Part shown: piece after piece, positions 16,359 through 25,726 of the stretch
Position numbering within the stretch: the first letter of the stretch is position 1
How the letters are laid out: each line of letters starts with the position of its first letter
Assembly (NCBI GenBank): GCA_945866215.1
Contig: CAMBGQ010000003.1
Coordinates: 1 to 64,000 of the forward strand
DNA from: Opitutus sp. GAS368
Lineage (GTDB): Bacteria > Verrucomicrobiota > Verrucomicrobiia > Opitutales > UBA953
DNA: 64,000 bases
Direction: 5' to 3'
Translations under genes and position numbers: made by a program
The notes under the pieces: generated by a model
Database searches by the model: none
What the model saw: the letters and a program-made list of their open reading frames with translations, nothing else
What the model was told of the DNA's origin: nothing

Positions 16359-17408
16359 ATGTCCCAAAACCTGACCAAGGTCGGTATTGTCGGCGCCTCC
16401 GGTTACACCGGGGAGGAGCTCGTCCGCGTCTTGGCCCGCCACCCGCGGGTCAAGCTCGCCGCGGTCTGTTCCCGGACCTTGGCCGGCAAGTCTGTGGCCG
16501 ACGAGATCCCGCGCCTCCGTGGTATCGTCGACCCCGCCTTGGTCTTCTCCGCGTCCTCCCCCGAGGAGTGCGCAAAGTCCGACGTGGACGTCTGGTTCCT
16601 GGCCCTCCCGCACGGCGTCGCCGCCGAATACGCCCAGCCGCTCGTCGCGGCCGGTAAGCGGGTGCTCGACCTTTCCGCCGACTTCCGGCTGCGCGACCTC
16701 GGCCTGTATAAAAAGTATTACGGCCATGACCATCCCGCGCCGGCGCTCGCGGCGCAGGCCCGTTACGTCATCCCGGAGCTGCAGATCGACGACTCCTGGA
16801 AGTCCGCGCAGCTCATCGCTTGTCCGGGTTGCTACCCGACCAGCATCCAGGTACCGCTCGTGCCGCTCCTCCGCGCGGGCTTGCTTAAGCCCGAGCCGGG
16901 TCGGCTGATTATCAACTCGACCAGCGGCGTCTCCGGCGCTGGCAAGAAGGCCGACGTGGCCCTCTTGTTCTCGGAGCGGGATAGCTCACTCAAGGCCTAC
17001 GGCATCCCTGGTCATCGGCATATCGCCGAGATCGAGGAACAGTGCGGCGTGGCCGCCGGCCAGCCGGTCGTCGTCCAATTTAATCCGCACCTCGCCCCGA
17101 TGCATCGGGGTATCGCTACAACCATCGTCGTGCCCGCCCCTGGCGTCACCGTCGCCCAGGTTGAGGCCGTGTGGCAGCAGGCCTATGCCGGCCGGCCGTT
17201 TGTGACCTTGCTCAAGTCCGGCGAGTTTCCTGACACCGCGCACGTTGCAAATACCAACCGGGTCGCCTGCTCCGTCGTCGCCGACGCGCGCACGGGTAAC
17301 CTGATCATCACCTCGGCGATCGACAATCTCCTGAAGGGCGCCGGCGGTCAGGCGGTCCAGAACCTCAACCTGATGATGGGTTGGGACGAGTCCGAAGGCC
17401 TCCGCTGA
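16359..17408 (+). CDS. argC: N-acetyl-gamma-glutamyl-phosphate reductase
   Basis: Third step of arginine synthesis, NADPH reduction of N-acetylglutamyl phosphate. The NADP loop GASGYTGEEL (12-21) and the active-site ACPGCYPTS, with the catalytic Cys158, are intact, as is PGHRHIAEIE with the general-base histidine. The 349-residue length is normal. It is the first gene of argC-J-B-D-F-G, and argJ starts 6 bases after its stop. No ARG-box-like operator is obvious upstream. Confidence 0.97.
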   Translation: MSQNLTKVGIVGASGYTGEELVRVLARHPRVKLAAVCSRTLAGKSVADEIPRLRGIVDPALVFSASSPEECAKSDVDVWFLALPHGVAAEYAQPLVAAGKRVLDLSADFRLRDLGLYKKYYGHDHPAPALAAQARYVIPELQIDDSWKSAQLIACPGCYPTSIQVPLVPLLRAGLLKPEPGRLIINSTSGVSGAGKKADVALLFSERDSSLKAYGIPGHRHIAEIEEQCGVAAGQPVVVQFNPHLAPMHRGIATTIVVPAPGVTVAQVEAVWQQAYAGRPFVTLLKSGEFPDTAHVANTNRVACSVVADARTGNLIITSAIDNLLKGAGGQAVQNLNLMMGWDESEGLR

Positions 17409-17414
17409 TCTCCC

Positions 17415-18644
17415 ATGTCCCTTGAATTCAACCAAGATTCGCCGGGCCTCTCCGACGTGCCCGGTTTTCGGGTCGGCGCCGCTGGCTGCGACATCCGTAA
17501 CAAGGCCACGGACCGCCTTGACCTGACGCTCATCGTCGCCGATCGCCCGTGCGCGGCCGCCGGCGTCTTCACGACCAACGATATCAAGGCCGCGCCGGTG
17601 CGCTTCTGCCAGCAGGTACTCGCCGTCTCTGCTGGCCAGATCCGCGGACTCGTCGGCAACAGCGGCAACGCCAATGCCTGCACGGCCGCCCAAGGCGACG
17701 CTGACGCCAGCGCGATGGCCAAGCTGGCCGCTATTGCGGTGGGCGCGCCCGCCGACGCTTTCCTTGTCTGCTCGACCGGGCGGATCGGCGAGCTGCTTCC
17801 GATGGCCAAGGTCGCCGAAGGCATCAAGGCCTCGGCCGCCCGTCTCTCGCGCGAAGCCGCCGAAGGCGTCCGCTCCGCCCACGCTATCCTCACTTCCGAT
17901 ACTCGCCCAAAGTCCGTCACCGCCCGTTTCGTCTGGGAGGGGAAGACCATCACCATCGCCGGCATTGCCAAGGGCGCCGGCATGATCGAGCCGAACATGG
18001 CTACGATGCTCGCGTTCGTCTGCACCGACGCGGCCGCTTCGCCCGCGGAGCTCAAGACGGCCCTGAAGGCCGCTTCGGACCAGTCGTTCAACTGCGTCAG
18101 CGTCGACGGCGACATGTCCACCAACGATACCGTCCTGCTCCTCGCCTCCGGCGTTTCGGGCGTGTCCGTAGGAGCCTCCGCCCCCGCCGCCCTCCAGGCC
18201 CTTTTCCAGGATGCCCTCGATAAGGTCTGCTTCGCGCTGGCCGAGAAAATCGTCGGCGACGGCGAGAAGATCACCAAGGTCGTGGCCGTCGAGATCGAGG
18301 GCGCCCGCACCCGCGCCGACGCCGAGAAGGTCGCCCGCGCGATCGGCAATTCTCTTTTGGTGAAGTCCTCTTGGTTTGGCGAAGACCCAAACTGGGGACG
18401 TCTCGCCGACGCCGCGGGCTATGCCCGTACCGGCCTCGACGAAGCCAAGCTGGACATCTACTACGACGACGTCCCGGCCGTCCTCGGCGGCAAGCCGCTG
18501 CCCGAGAACAAGCCCCAATGGAAGCAGGTCGTGAAGGCCGCCCGTTTCGCCGTCCGGCTCAAGCTCAACCTCGGCGAGGCGAAGTTCCGGCTCCTGGCCG
18601 CCGACCTCACCGACGGCTACGTAAACTACAACAAGAGCGAGTAA
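17415..18644 (+). CDS. argJ: Bifunctional ornithine acetyltransferase / N-acetylglutamate synthase
   Basis: Recycles the acetyl group from N-acetylornithine onto glutamate; in bifunctional members it also makes N-acetylglutamate from acetyl-CoA. The autoprocessing site [14 protein letters not shown] is intact, with the nucleophile Thr197 that becomes the N-terminus of the beta chain. The C-terminal region with GEDPNWGRL is present. The 409-residue length is typical. Since no argA-like gene is in the cluster, the bifunctional role is likely but is inference. It is cotranscribed with argC. Confidence 0.96.
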   Translation: MSLEFNQDSPGLSDVPGFRVGAAGCDIRNKATDRLDLTLIVADRPCAAAGVFTTNDIKAAPVRFCQQVLAVSAGQIRGLVGNSGNANACTAAQGDADASAMAKLAAIAVGAPADAFLVCSTGRIGELLPMAKVAEGIKASAARLSREAAEGVRSAHAILTSDTRPKSVTARFVWEGKTITIAGIAKGAGMIEPNMATMLAFVCTDAAASPAELKTALKAASDQSFNCVSVDGDMSTNDTVLLLASGVSGVSVGASAPAALQALFQDALDKVCFALAEKIVGDGEKITKVVAVEIEGARTRADAEKVARAIGNSLLVKSSWFGEDPNWGRLADAAGYARTGLDEAKLDIYYDDVPAVLGGKPLPENKPQWKQVVKAARFAVRLKLNLGEAKFRLLAADLTDGYVNYNKSE

Positions 18645-18694
18645 GGTTTTCCGTTTACTCACCCGTCCGCAATCTCGACACTCCTTCCTGTAAG

Positions 18695-19576
18695 ATGAGC
18701 ATTCCTGCCACGCAAAAAGCCGAGGTCCTTCTCGAGGCACTTCCCTATATCCACAAGTTCCGTGGCTCCACCTTCGTGGTCAAATACGGCGGTAGCTTCA
18801 TGGACGATCCAAGTCCAGACGGCCGCGACCGCGTCGCCACGGACATCGCCTTCCTGGCCGCCGTCGGCATTCAGGTCGTCGTCGTCCACGGTGGCGGAAA
18901 GGCCATCACCCGGGCCATGGACAAGGCTGGCATCAAATCCGAGTTCCGGGGCGGGATGCGCGTGACCGACGCCGCGACGGTCAAGATCGTCGAAGAAACC
19001 CTCAACAACGAGATCAACGGACAGATCTGCGAGTCCCTCAAGGCCCGCGGAGCCAACCCGCTCGGCATGCCGGGAAACCACGTCAATCTTTGCGAGAAGT
19101 TTCTCGGTTCCGATGACCAGGGCCAGCCGGTCGACATCGGTTTCGTCGGCGATATCAAGTTCGTGAAGACGAAGCTCATTAAGAAGGCACTCGCTGACGG
19201 CTACTTGCCAGTTGTGTCGCCTATTGCGCTCGACGCCGATGACCAGGCCTACAATACGAACGCCGACGTCGCCGCCGCCGCGGTGGCCAATTCTCTCCGC
19301 GCCCGCCGCCTTATCTTCATGAGCGACGTCCCCGGCCTACTCGCTGACGAGAAGGATCCGTCCTCTCTCATCACCACGCTGAAGGTCAGCGAAGTCGACG
19401 AGCTCAAGCGCAAGGGTGTAATCGCCGGCGGGATGATCCCGAAGGTCGACAGCGCCGTGAAGGCCCTGAAGGAGGGCGTGCGCCGCGTGCACTTCATCGA
19501 CGGACGCGTCCCGCACGCGCTCCTGCTCGAGGTCTTCACCGATAAGGGCATCGGTACCGAGATCATTCACGGCTGA
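18695..19576 (+). CDS. argB: Acetylglutamate kinase
   Basis: Phosphorylates N-acetylglutamate, the step that is arginine-controlled in organisms with the ArgJ cycle. VVKYGGSFM near the N-terminus, [18 protein letters not shown] and [16 protein letters not shown] are family motifs. I set the start at the ATG 18695 (MSIPATQ), because the frame upstream runs through argJ and carries no homology; the protein is then 293 residues, normal for the arginine-sensitive hexameric type with an N-terminal helix. Its stop overlaps the argD start by one base (TGATG). Confidence 0.95.
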   Translation: MSIPATQKAEVLLEALPYIHKFRGSTFVVKYGGSFMDDPSPDGRDRVATDIAFLAAVGIQVVVVHGGGKAITRAMDKAGIKSEFRGGMRVTDAATVKIVEETLNNEINGQICESLKARGANPLGMPGNHVNLCEKFLGSDDQGQPVDIGFVGDIKFVKTKLIKKALADGYLPVVSPIALDADDQAYNTNADVAAAAVANSLRARRLIFMSDVPGLLADEKDPSSLITTLKVSEVDELKRKGVIAGGMIPKVDSAVKALKEGVRRVHFIDGRVPHALLLEVFTDKGIGTEIIHG

Positions 19577-20796
19577 TGAGCAACGCATCTCCCGATCACG
19601 CCGCTGCGCACTACGCGGCCAATCTGGCCTTCAACTACGGCGCCCCGCCCATCACGCTCGTGAGGGGGCAGGGGACGCTCGCGTGGGATGCCGCGGGCAA
19701 ACGTTACCTCGACTTCGCGACGGGCATCGCCGTTAACGCGGTCGGCCATGCGCATCCGCATTGGGTGAAGCGCGTCGCCGAGCAGGCCGGCAAGCTCATC
19801 CACGTCAGCAACCTCTATCGGAATGAGCCGCAGGGCGAGCTCGCCCACGCCCTCGCGCAGCGTTGCGGCCCCGGGCGCGTTATCTTCTGCAACAGCGGTG
19901 CCGAAGCAAACGACGGCCTGCTGAAACTCGCCCGTCTCCACGGCCAGCGTAAATCCGGCGCCGAGGGTGCGTGCTATGGCGTGATCGTCGCCGAGAAGGC
20001 CTTCCACGGCCGGACTTTCGGCGGCATGTCCGCCACGCCGCAGGAGAAGGTGCAGAAGGGGTTCCGCCCGCTGCTAACCGGCTTCACCGCTGCCCCGCTC
20101 AACGACCTTGCCGCTTGGGAGAAAGTCATCGACGCCAAGACCACCGCTGCCGTCCTCATCGAGTCGATCCAGGGCGAGGGCGGCATCAACCCTGCGACGC
20201 CAGAGTTCTTGCGCGGCGTTGAGCAGCTTTGCCGCGCGCGGAATGTCCTGTTCATGATCGACGAGATCCAGTGCGGCATCGGCCGGACCGGCAAGTTTTT
20301 CGCTTACGAGCATGCGGGGGTGAAGCCCGATGCCATCGCCATGGCCAAGGGCCTCGGCGGCGGCTTCCCCGTCGGCGCAATTTGGATGGCCCCTCCGCAC
20401 GACGACCTTTTCCAGGCTGGCTCCCACGGCACCACCTTCGGCGGCGGCCCGCTGGCAGCCACCGCCGCGCTCGCCGTGCTGGAGATTCTCGAGGCCGAAC
20501 AGCTCGTCGCCAAGGTGGCCGAACGTTCCGTTGCCTGGCACGCGGAGTTGCGCAAGCTCGTCGAACTGCGCCCGGACCTCGTGAAAGAAGTCCGGGGAGC
20601 CGGCTACATGGTTGGGGTCATCCTGAACTACGACCTGCTCCTCATTGTGGCGGCCTTGCGGGAAGCCGGCCTTCTGGCCGCTCCGGCGGGCGGCGTGGCC
20701 GTACGCTTGCTGCCGCCGCTGAACGCTGCGCCCGAGGAGCTGGCCGAGTCCGTGGCAATCCTGCGTCAGGTCCTTGGCGGCTGGAAGGCCGCTTAA
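19576..20796 (+). CDS. argD: Acetylornithine aminotransferase
   Basis: PLP-dependent class III aminotransferase converting N-acetylglutamate semialdehyde to N-acetylornithine. MIDEIQCGIGRTGKFFAYE and the PLP-lysine segment AMAKGLGGGFPVGA are intact, as are CNSGAEANDGLLKLAR for cofactor phosphate binding. At 406 residues the length is standard. It is translationally coupled to argB through a one-base stop/start overlap. Confidence 0.95.
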   Translation: MSNASPDHAAAHYAANLAFNYGAPPITLVRGQGTLAWDAAGKRYLDFATGIAVNAVGHAHPHWVKRVAEQAGKLIHVSNLYRNEPQGELAHALAQRCGPGRVIFCNSGAEANDGLLKLARLHGQRKSGAEGACYGVIVAEKAFHGRTFGGMSATPQEKVQKGFRPLLTGFTAAPLNDLAAWEKVIDAKTTAAVLIESIQGEGGINPATPEFLRGVEQLCRARNVLFMIDEIQCGIGRTGKFFAYEHAGVKPDAIAMAKGLGGGFPVGAIWMAPPHDDLFQAGSHGTTFGGGPLAATAALAVLEILEAEQLVAKVAERSVAWHAELRKLVELRPDLVKEVRGAGYMVGVILNYDLLLIVAALREAGLLAAPAGGVAVRLLPPLNAAPEELAESVAILRQVLGGWKAA

Positions 20797-20864
20797 GCGG
20801 TTTCTTGCCCCTATTTTCCGCTGTCCAAACGGGTCCGCTGGCTTATGTTCAAATGCTTTCCGAG

Positions 20865-21812
20865 ATGCGTCATTTCCTGAAGGAGACCGACCTGAGTCCG
20901 GCCGAGATGGCCCAGGTCTTCGCCGCCGCCGCGGCGCTCAAGGCCGGCCGCGGCCGGTCCGCGGGGTCCGCCCTGGCGCATCAATCCTGGGGCCTGATGT
21001 TCTTCAAGAAGAGCACCCGCACGCGCGTCTCCTTCCAAGTCGGCGTCCATGAGCTCGGCGGGCAGCCAGTGATGCTCAACGCCGACGACCTGCAGATCTC
21101 CCGCGGCGAGACCATCGCGGACACCGCGCGCGTCCTTTCCCGCTACCTTCACGGCATGGTCATCCGCTGCCATGAGCACGGCCTGCTCGAGGAATTCGCC
21201 CAGTGCGGCACGATGCCCATCGTCAACGCGCTGTCCGACTTCCTCCACCCGTGTCAGTTCCTAACGGACATGTTCACGCTCGCCGAGCGCTTCGCGCCTG
21301 GTCGCCCGGAACAATACGCCGCTTCGCTCAAGGGTAAGAAGGTCGCCTTCCTCGGTGACACCGCCTGCAATATGGCTAACTCCTTCGTGCTCGGTGGCGC
21401 CGCCCTCGGCGTCGAGATCGCGCTCGCCGGTCCGGCTGGCTTCGAGCCCAGCGCCGCAATCCGCGCCCAACTCCAGGCCGACGGACTCAAGGAAACGTTC
21501 ACCTTCTCGACCGACCCCGCCGCCGCCGTCAAGGGCGCCGATATGGTCTACACCGACGTCTGGGTGAGCATGGGTATGGAAGCCGAGAAGGCCGAGCGCC
21601 TGAAACTCATGCAGCCTTATCAGGTCAACACGCAGCTGCTGTCCTTGGCCAAGCCCACCGCTTACTTCATGCACTGCCTCCCGGCCCACCCGGGCGAGGA
21701 AGTGTCCGCCGAGGTGCTGGCGAGCAAGCAGAGCATCATCTTCGACCAGGCCGAGAACCGTCTGCACGTGCAGAAGGCCATCCTCGCCCATCTCGCCGCC
21801 CACCGTGGCTAA
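20865..21812 (+). CDS. argF: Ornithine carbamoyltransferase
   Basis: Makes citrulline from ornithine and carbamoyl phosphate. The carbamoyl-phosphate loop FKKSTRTRVSF, the HPCQ motif in SDFLHPCQFLTD and the ornithine loop HCLPAHPGEEV are present, which separates it from aspartate carbamoyltransferase. I use ATG 20865 (MRHFLKETDLS), which matches family N-termini; ATG 20853, four codons upstream, is also possible. Neither start has a Shine-Dalgarno sequence. argG follows 18 bases downstream. Confidence 0.95.
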   Translation: MRHFLKETDLSPAEMAQVFAAAAALKAGRGRSAGSALAHQSWGLMFFKKSTRTRVSFQVGVHELGGQPVMLNADDLQISRGETIADTARVLSRYLHGMVIRCHEHGLLEEFAQCGTMPIVNALSDFLHPCQFLTDMFTLAERFAPGRPEQYAASLKGKKVAFLGDTACNMANSFVLGGAALGVEIALAGPAGFEPSAAIRAQLQADGLKETFTFSTDPAAAVKGADMVYTDVWVSMGMEAEKAERLKLMQPYQVNTQLLSLAKPTAYFMHCLPAHPGEEVSAEVLASKQSIIFDQAENRLHVQKAILAHLAAHRG

Positions 21813-21830
21813 TTTTTCCATCCTACTAAC

Positions 21831-23087
21831 ATGAGCAAGCAGAAGAAAATCGTCCTGGCCTATTCCGGCGGCCTCGACACCTCCGTCCTCCTCTCCTGGA
21901 TCAAGGACAAGCACAACGCCGAGATGATCGCCTTCTGCGCCGACATCGGCCAAGAAGACGAACTCAAGGGCCTCAAGCAGAAGGCCATGAAGACCGGTGC
22001 GTCCAAGCTTTACGTCGACGACCTGCAGGCCGAATTCGCCCGCGACTTCATTTTCCCGATGATGCAGGCCGGGGCCATCTACGAAGGCCAGTATTACCTC
22101 GGTACCTCCATCGCACGCCCGCTCATCGCCAAGCGCATGGTCGAAATCGCCCGCAAGGAGGGCGCCACCGCCATCGCCCACGGCGCCACCGGCAAGGGTA
22201 ACGACCAGGTCCGCTTCGAGCTCACCTGCGCCGCCCTCGCTCCTGACCTCGAGATCATCGCGCCTTGGCGGAACGAGGCCTTCCGCAAGGATTTCCCGGG
22301 CCGCGCCGAGATGATCGCCTATTGCGCCGAGCATAAGATCCCCGTCGAAGCCAGCGCCAAGAAGCCTTACTCCTCCGACCGTAACCTCCTCCATATCTCG
22401 TTCGAGGCAGGCATTCTGGAAGACCCGTGGATGGACGCTTTCCATCCTTCGAACAAGGCCATGTTCAAGCTCTCCGTCTCCCCGGAGGACGCTCCGAACA
22501 AGCCCGAATACGCTGAACTCGAGTTCCGTCAGGGCGACTGCGTCGCCGTCAACGGCAAGAAGCTCGACCCCCTCGGCGTCATGCGCACGCTCAACAAGAT
22601 CGGCGGCCGCCACGGCGTCGGACGCGTCGACATGGTCGAGAACCGCTTCGTCGGCATGAAGAGCCGCGGTGTCTACGAGACCCCGGGCGGTACCATTCTG
22701 CACTTCGCCCACCGTCAGATTGAGTCCCTGACCATGGACCGCGAGGTGATGAATCTGCGTGACTCGCTCGTCCCGCGCTACGCCACGCTCGTCTACAATG
22801 GCTTCTGGTATGCGCCGGAGCGCCTCGCCCTCCAGGCCCTCATCACTGAGTCGCAGCGCAACGTCACCGGCACGGTCCGGGTGAAGCTCTACAAAGGCAA
22901 CACGTACGTCGCCGGCCGCAAGAGCCCGCGCTCGCTCTACAATCCGCACATCGCCACGATGGAAGCGGATCCGACCAAGGCCTACAACCAGGACGACGCG
23001 ACCGGCTTCATCCGCCTCAACGGCCTACGCCTGCGCGTGAACTCAAAGGTCAACGGCGTCGCCAACCTCAGTAAGACGGCCCGCTGA
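21831..23087 (+). CDS. argG: Argininosuccinate synthase
   Basis: ATP-dependent condensation of citrulline and aspartate. The PP-loop [14 protein letters not shown] is at the N-terminus, and [13 protein letters not shown] and [12 protein letters not shown] are family motifs. The 418-residue length fits the shorter of the two argininosuccinate synthase types. Last gene of the arginine run; argH, needed for the final step, is not in the window. A strong terminator follows. Confidence 0.97.
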   Translation: MSKQKKIVLAYSGGLDTSVLLSWIKDKHNAEMIAFCADIGQEDELKGLKQKAMKTGASKLYVDDLQAEFARDFIFPMMQAGAIYEGQYYLGTSIARPLIAKRMVEIARKEGATAIAHGATGKGNDQVRFELTCAALAPDLEIIAPWRNEAFRKDFPGRAEMIAYCAEHKIPVEASAKKPYSSDRNLLHISFEAGILEDPWMDAFHPSNKAMFKLSVSPEDAPNKPEYAELEFRQGDCVAVNGKKLDPLGVMRTLNKIGGRHGVGRVDMVENRFVGMKSRGVYETPGGTILHFAHRQIESLTMDREVMNLRDSLVPRYATLVYNGFWYAPERLALQALITESQRNVTGTVRVKLYKGNTYVAGRKSPRSLYNPHIATMEADPTKAYNQDDATGFIRLNGLRLRVNSKVNGVANLSKTAR

Positions 23088-23107
23088 GAACGGTTCCTGC
23101 CGACAAG

Positions 23108-23143
23108 AAAGAGGGCGTCCTGGTCGGGACGCCCTCTTTGTTT
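23108..23143 (+). terminator. Strong terminator between argG and tRNA-Cys
   Basis: Perfect 13-base stem AAAGAGGGCGTCC/GGACGCCCTCTTT (23108-23120, 23127-23139) followed by GTTT. The opposite strand also shows a T-rich 3' flank, so it may serve tRNA-Cys as well. Confidence 0.92.
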
Positions 23144-23147
23144 AAAC

Positions 23148-23222
23148 TGGAGGCGCGGGTCGGAATTGAACCGACGCATGGGGCTTTTGCAGAGCCCGGC
23201 CTTACCACTTGGCTACCGCGCC
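23148..23222 (-). tRNA. tRNA-Cys (GCA)
   Basis: The minus strand folds as a cloverleaf: acceptor GGCGCGG/CCGCGCC, anticodon stem GGGCT/AGCCC with loop CTGCAAA (anticodon GCA), T-arm GTCGG-TTCAATT-CCGAC, discriminator T and an encoded CCA. It lies between argG and ispF. Confidence 0.95.
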
Positions 23223-23322
23223 TTGAGACTGACAGGTCCGTAAACTGTCTCCTCGGGGTGGGCGTTTCAAGGGTTTTATGCATGGGCTTCCCTTTGGCCC
23301 TTTTCTCGGCTAATAACAGGCC

Positions 23323-23823
23323 ATGCAACATGCCCCGCCAGCCTTCCGCGTCGGTCTCGGGTATGACATCCATCCACTCGTCGCCGGTCGTCCGTGTATC
23401 CTCGGCGGGATAAATATCCCGTCGCCGGTCGGCCCCGACGGCCATTCCGATGCCGACGTGGTGCTGCATGCCGTGGCGGACGCGATATTCGGCTCCGCTG
23501 GCCTGCGCGACATCGGGCATTATTTTCCGAACACCGACGCCTCCCTCCAGGGATTGGATTCCGCCGTCATTGTGAAAAAGGCCGTCGCCGAAGCGAAGGG
23601 GCAGGGCGGTTGGGTGGTCGGTAATGTCGACATCGTGATCATCGGCGAGCGGCCCAAGGTCATGGCGCACGTCGACGCCATGAAGGCCAAGGTCGCTGAA
23701 ATCATCGGAATCTTACCGTCTCAGGTCGGCATCAAGGCCACGACCAATGAAGGGATGGACTCGATCGGGCAGGGGAAAGCCCTCGCGGCGCAGGCGATTT
23801 GCCTCGTTTTCAAGGGTATTTAA
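23323..23823 (+). CDS. ispF: 2-C-methyl-D-erythritol 2,4-cyclodiphosphate synthase
   Basis: MEP-pathway enzyme that makes the cyclic diphosphate precursor of isoprenoids. The zinc ligands are visible in GLGYDIHPL and GHSDADVVLHAVADAI, and the C-terminal KATTNEGMDSIGQGKALAAQA is the family signature. The 166-residue length is normal. The start ATG 23323 lies 100 bases past tRNA-Cys. No ispD is adjacent, so this is a stand-alone gene. Confidence 0.96.
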   Translation: MQHAPPAFRVGLGYDIHPLVAGRPCILGGINIPSPVGPDGHSDADVVLHAVADAIFGSAGLRDIGHYFPNTDASLQGLDSAVIVKKAVAEAKGQGGWVVGNVDIVIIGERPKVMAHVDAMKAKVAEIIGILPSQVGIKATTNEGMDSIGQGKALAAQAICLVFKGI

Positions 23824-23854
23824 GGGGGGGTTAATAGTAACTTAAGGTTCGGAC

Positions 23855-23883
23855 TTGTGTTTTAGGCCCTAAAATCCAATACT
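23855..23883 (+). promoter_or_regulatory. Possible ndk promoter containing a 15-base palindrome
   Basis: TTGTGT (23855-23860) and AATACT (23878-23883) are 17 bases apart, 30 bases before the ndk ATG. Between them lies a perfect inverted repeat, TTTTAGG-C-CCTAAAA (23860-23874). The position over the spacer is where a repressor or activator would bind; no protein is implicated. Confidence 0.35.
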
Positions 23884-23913
23884 GAACGACCTTTCACTCT
23901 GCGAGAGACCCCT

Positions 23914-24348
23914 ATGGAAAAGACCCTTATCATCCTTAAGCCCGACTGCATGGAGCGTCGTCTGTGCGGCATCGTCTTGGCCCGTTTCGAGGCCGCCGGC
24001 TTCGAAATTCAAGCCAGCAAGATGACCCGCCTGACCTCGGGCCAGCTCCGTGAGCATTACGCTCACGTCGCCGATAAGCCTTTCTACCCGGAGATCGAGG
24101 CCTTCATGTCCTCCCGTCCGGTCATCGTCGCCGTCCTCGTGGGCGATAACGTCATCTCCCGCGTCCGCGAACTCCTCGGTCCGACCAATTCCAAAGTGGC
24201 CCCCAAGGGCACCATCCGGGGCGACTATGGCACCGAGATGATGCGTAATGTCTGCCACGCTTCCGACAGCCCCGCCGCGGCGGAGGCCGAGGTCCGCCGT
24301 TTTTTCCGTTTGGACGAGGTCTTCGCCCCGGAAGCGAGCCGAGTCTAA
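23914..24348 (+). CDS. ndk: Nucleoside diphosphate kinase
   Basis: Balances nucleoside triphosphate pools by phosphate transfer through an active-site histidine. The 144 residues start with EKTLIILKPD and carry the catalytic NVCHASDS (family form NxxHGSDS, here Gly to Ala). RGDYG before it binds the nucleotide. The length is normal. The gene has its own leader containing a palindrome, and serS follows 56 bases later. Confidence 0.95.
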   Translation: MEKTLIILKPDCMERRLCGIVLARFEAAGFEIQASKMTRLTSGQLREHYAHVADKPFYPEIEAFMSSRPVIVAVLVGDNVISRVRELLGPTNSKVAPKGTIRGDYGTEMMRNVCHASDSPAAAEAEVRRFFRLDEVFAPEASRV

Positions 24349-24404
24349 GCGCGGGCGATAATTCCCCGTTGCCCTCGGGCGGGGGCATTGGGCAAAGTCG
24401 GTGC

Positions 24405-25673
24405 ATGCTGGATCCTAAGTTCCTCCGCGAGCATATCGACCTCGTCCGCAAGGGCGTCGCCCGGAAGAAGTTCCAAGTCGACCTCGATGCCGTGCTGGCC
24501 GCCGACGAAGCCCGTCGCCACGCGGTGGCCGAGTTCGAGGTCGCCCGTTCCGCCCAGAACGCCGCGAACAAGGAGATGGCCGCGATGCCGAAAGGCTCGC
24601 CAGAATTCCAGGCCAAGCTCGCTGAGATGAGGGCCGCTTCCGCCAAGGTGAAGGAACTCGAGAAGAAGGTCACCGAGGCCGAGGAGCAGATGAAGGGCGT
24701 AGCGCTATCCGTCCCGAACATCCCGCACGACTCCGTGCCCGAAGGTCGCACCGAGGCCGATAACAAGGTCATCCTCGAGTGGGGTGATCACGAGAAGCTC
24801 ATCTCCCCCGCGGCCAAGCCCCATTGGGATATTTCCTGGTTTAATAAGGCGATCGATTTCGAACGTGGCGTGAAGGTCGCCGGCGCGGGCTTCCCGTTCT
24901 ACATCGGCGACATGGCCCGCCTCGTCCGCGCGCTCATCCAATACTTCCTCGAGGAGGCCGGCGCCAACGGCTACACCGAGGTCCACGCGCCTCTGCTCGT
25001 CAACGCCGCTTCGGCCACCGCCACGGGCCAGCTGCCCGACAAGGAAGGGCAGATGTATCACGCGCAGACGGATGATTTCTACCTGATCCCGACGGCCGAG
25101 GTGCCGGTCACGAACTTCTTCCGCGACGAGATTCTCGACGAGGCCGCGCTGCCGGTGAAGCGTGTCGGCTACACGCCGTGTTTCCGCCGCGAAGCCGGTA
25201 GCTGGGGCGCGCACGTGCGCGGCCTGAACCGACTGCACCAGTTCGATAAGGTCGAGCTCGTGAAGTGGACCCACCCCGACAAGTCCTTCGAAGAACTTGA
25301 GCTGCTCCGCGGCGACGCCGAGCGACTGCTTCAGAAACTCGAGCTACCATACCGCGTGCTGATGATCTGCGCCGGCGACATCGGTTTTGCGCACAGCAAG
25401 CAGTATGACCTCGAAGTCTGGGCCGGCGGCCAGAAGCGTTGGCTCGAGGTTTCGAGCTGCTCCAATTTCACGGATTTTCAGGCCCGGCGCGCGGGTATAC
25501 GTTTCCGCCCGAAGGACGGGAAGCCCGAGTTCGTCCACACCCTCAACGGCTCTGGTCTCGGCCTACCGCGCGTCCTCGCCGCCATCTTGGAGAATAATCT
25601 CCAGGCCGACGGTATCGTGCGCGTGCCCGAAGCGCTCCGTCGCTGGTACGGCAAGGACACGCTGTCGTTCTGA
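24405..25673 (+). CDS. serS: Seryl-tRNA synthetase
   Basis: Charges tRNA-Ser (and tRNA-Sec where present). The N-terminal LDPKFLREHIDLVRKG begins the coiled-coil tRNA-binding arm (about 30-105). The class II core follows with PTAEVPVTNFFRDEI (motif region), CFRREAGSWGAHVRGLNRLHQF (motif 2 region, about 258-279) and the motif 3 segment TLNGSGLGLPRVLAAILE. The start is ATG 24405, consistent with family N-termini; an in-frame TTG at 24369 is rejected. The protein is 422 residues, normal length. Confidence 0.96.
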   Translation: MLDPKFLREHIDLVRKGVARKKFQVDLDAVLAADEARRHAVAEFEVARSAQNAANKEMAAMPKGSPEFQAKLAEMRAASAKVKELEKKVTEAEEQMKGVALSVPNIPHDSVPEGRTEADNKVILEWGDHEKLISPAAKPHWDISWFNKAIDFERGVKVAGAGFPFYIGDMARLVRALIQYFLEEAGANGYTEVHAPLLVNAASATATGQLPDKEGQMYHAQTDDFYLIPTAEVPVTNFFRDEILDEAALPVKRVGYTPCFRREAGSWGAHVRGLNRLHQFDKVELVKWTHPDKSFEELELLRGDAERLLQKLELPYRVLMICAGDIGFAHSKQYDLEVWAGGQKRWLEVSSCSNFTDFQARRAGIRFRPKDGKPEFVHTLNGSGLGLPRVLAAILENNLQADGIVRVPEALRRWYGKDTLSF

Positions 25674-25726
25674 GGTCCGCTTTGGATTGGCAGGACCTCG
25701 GCACGATGTAGTCTGAACGTGTGTCC

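Noticed and set aside
16986-18740. 584-codon minus-strand frame opposite argC/argJ
   Set aside because: It is antisense to two clearly conserved arginine genes and shows only Gly/Asp/Val-rich sequence.
21261-22949. 562-codon minus-strand frame opposite argF/argG
   Set aside because: Same reason: antisense to strongly conserved enzymes, no motif.
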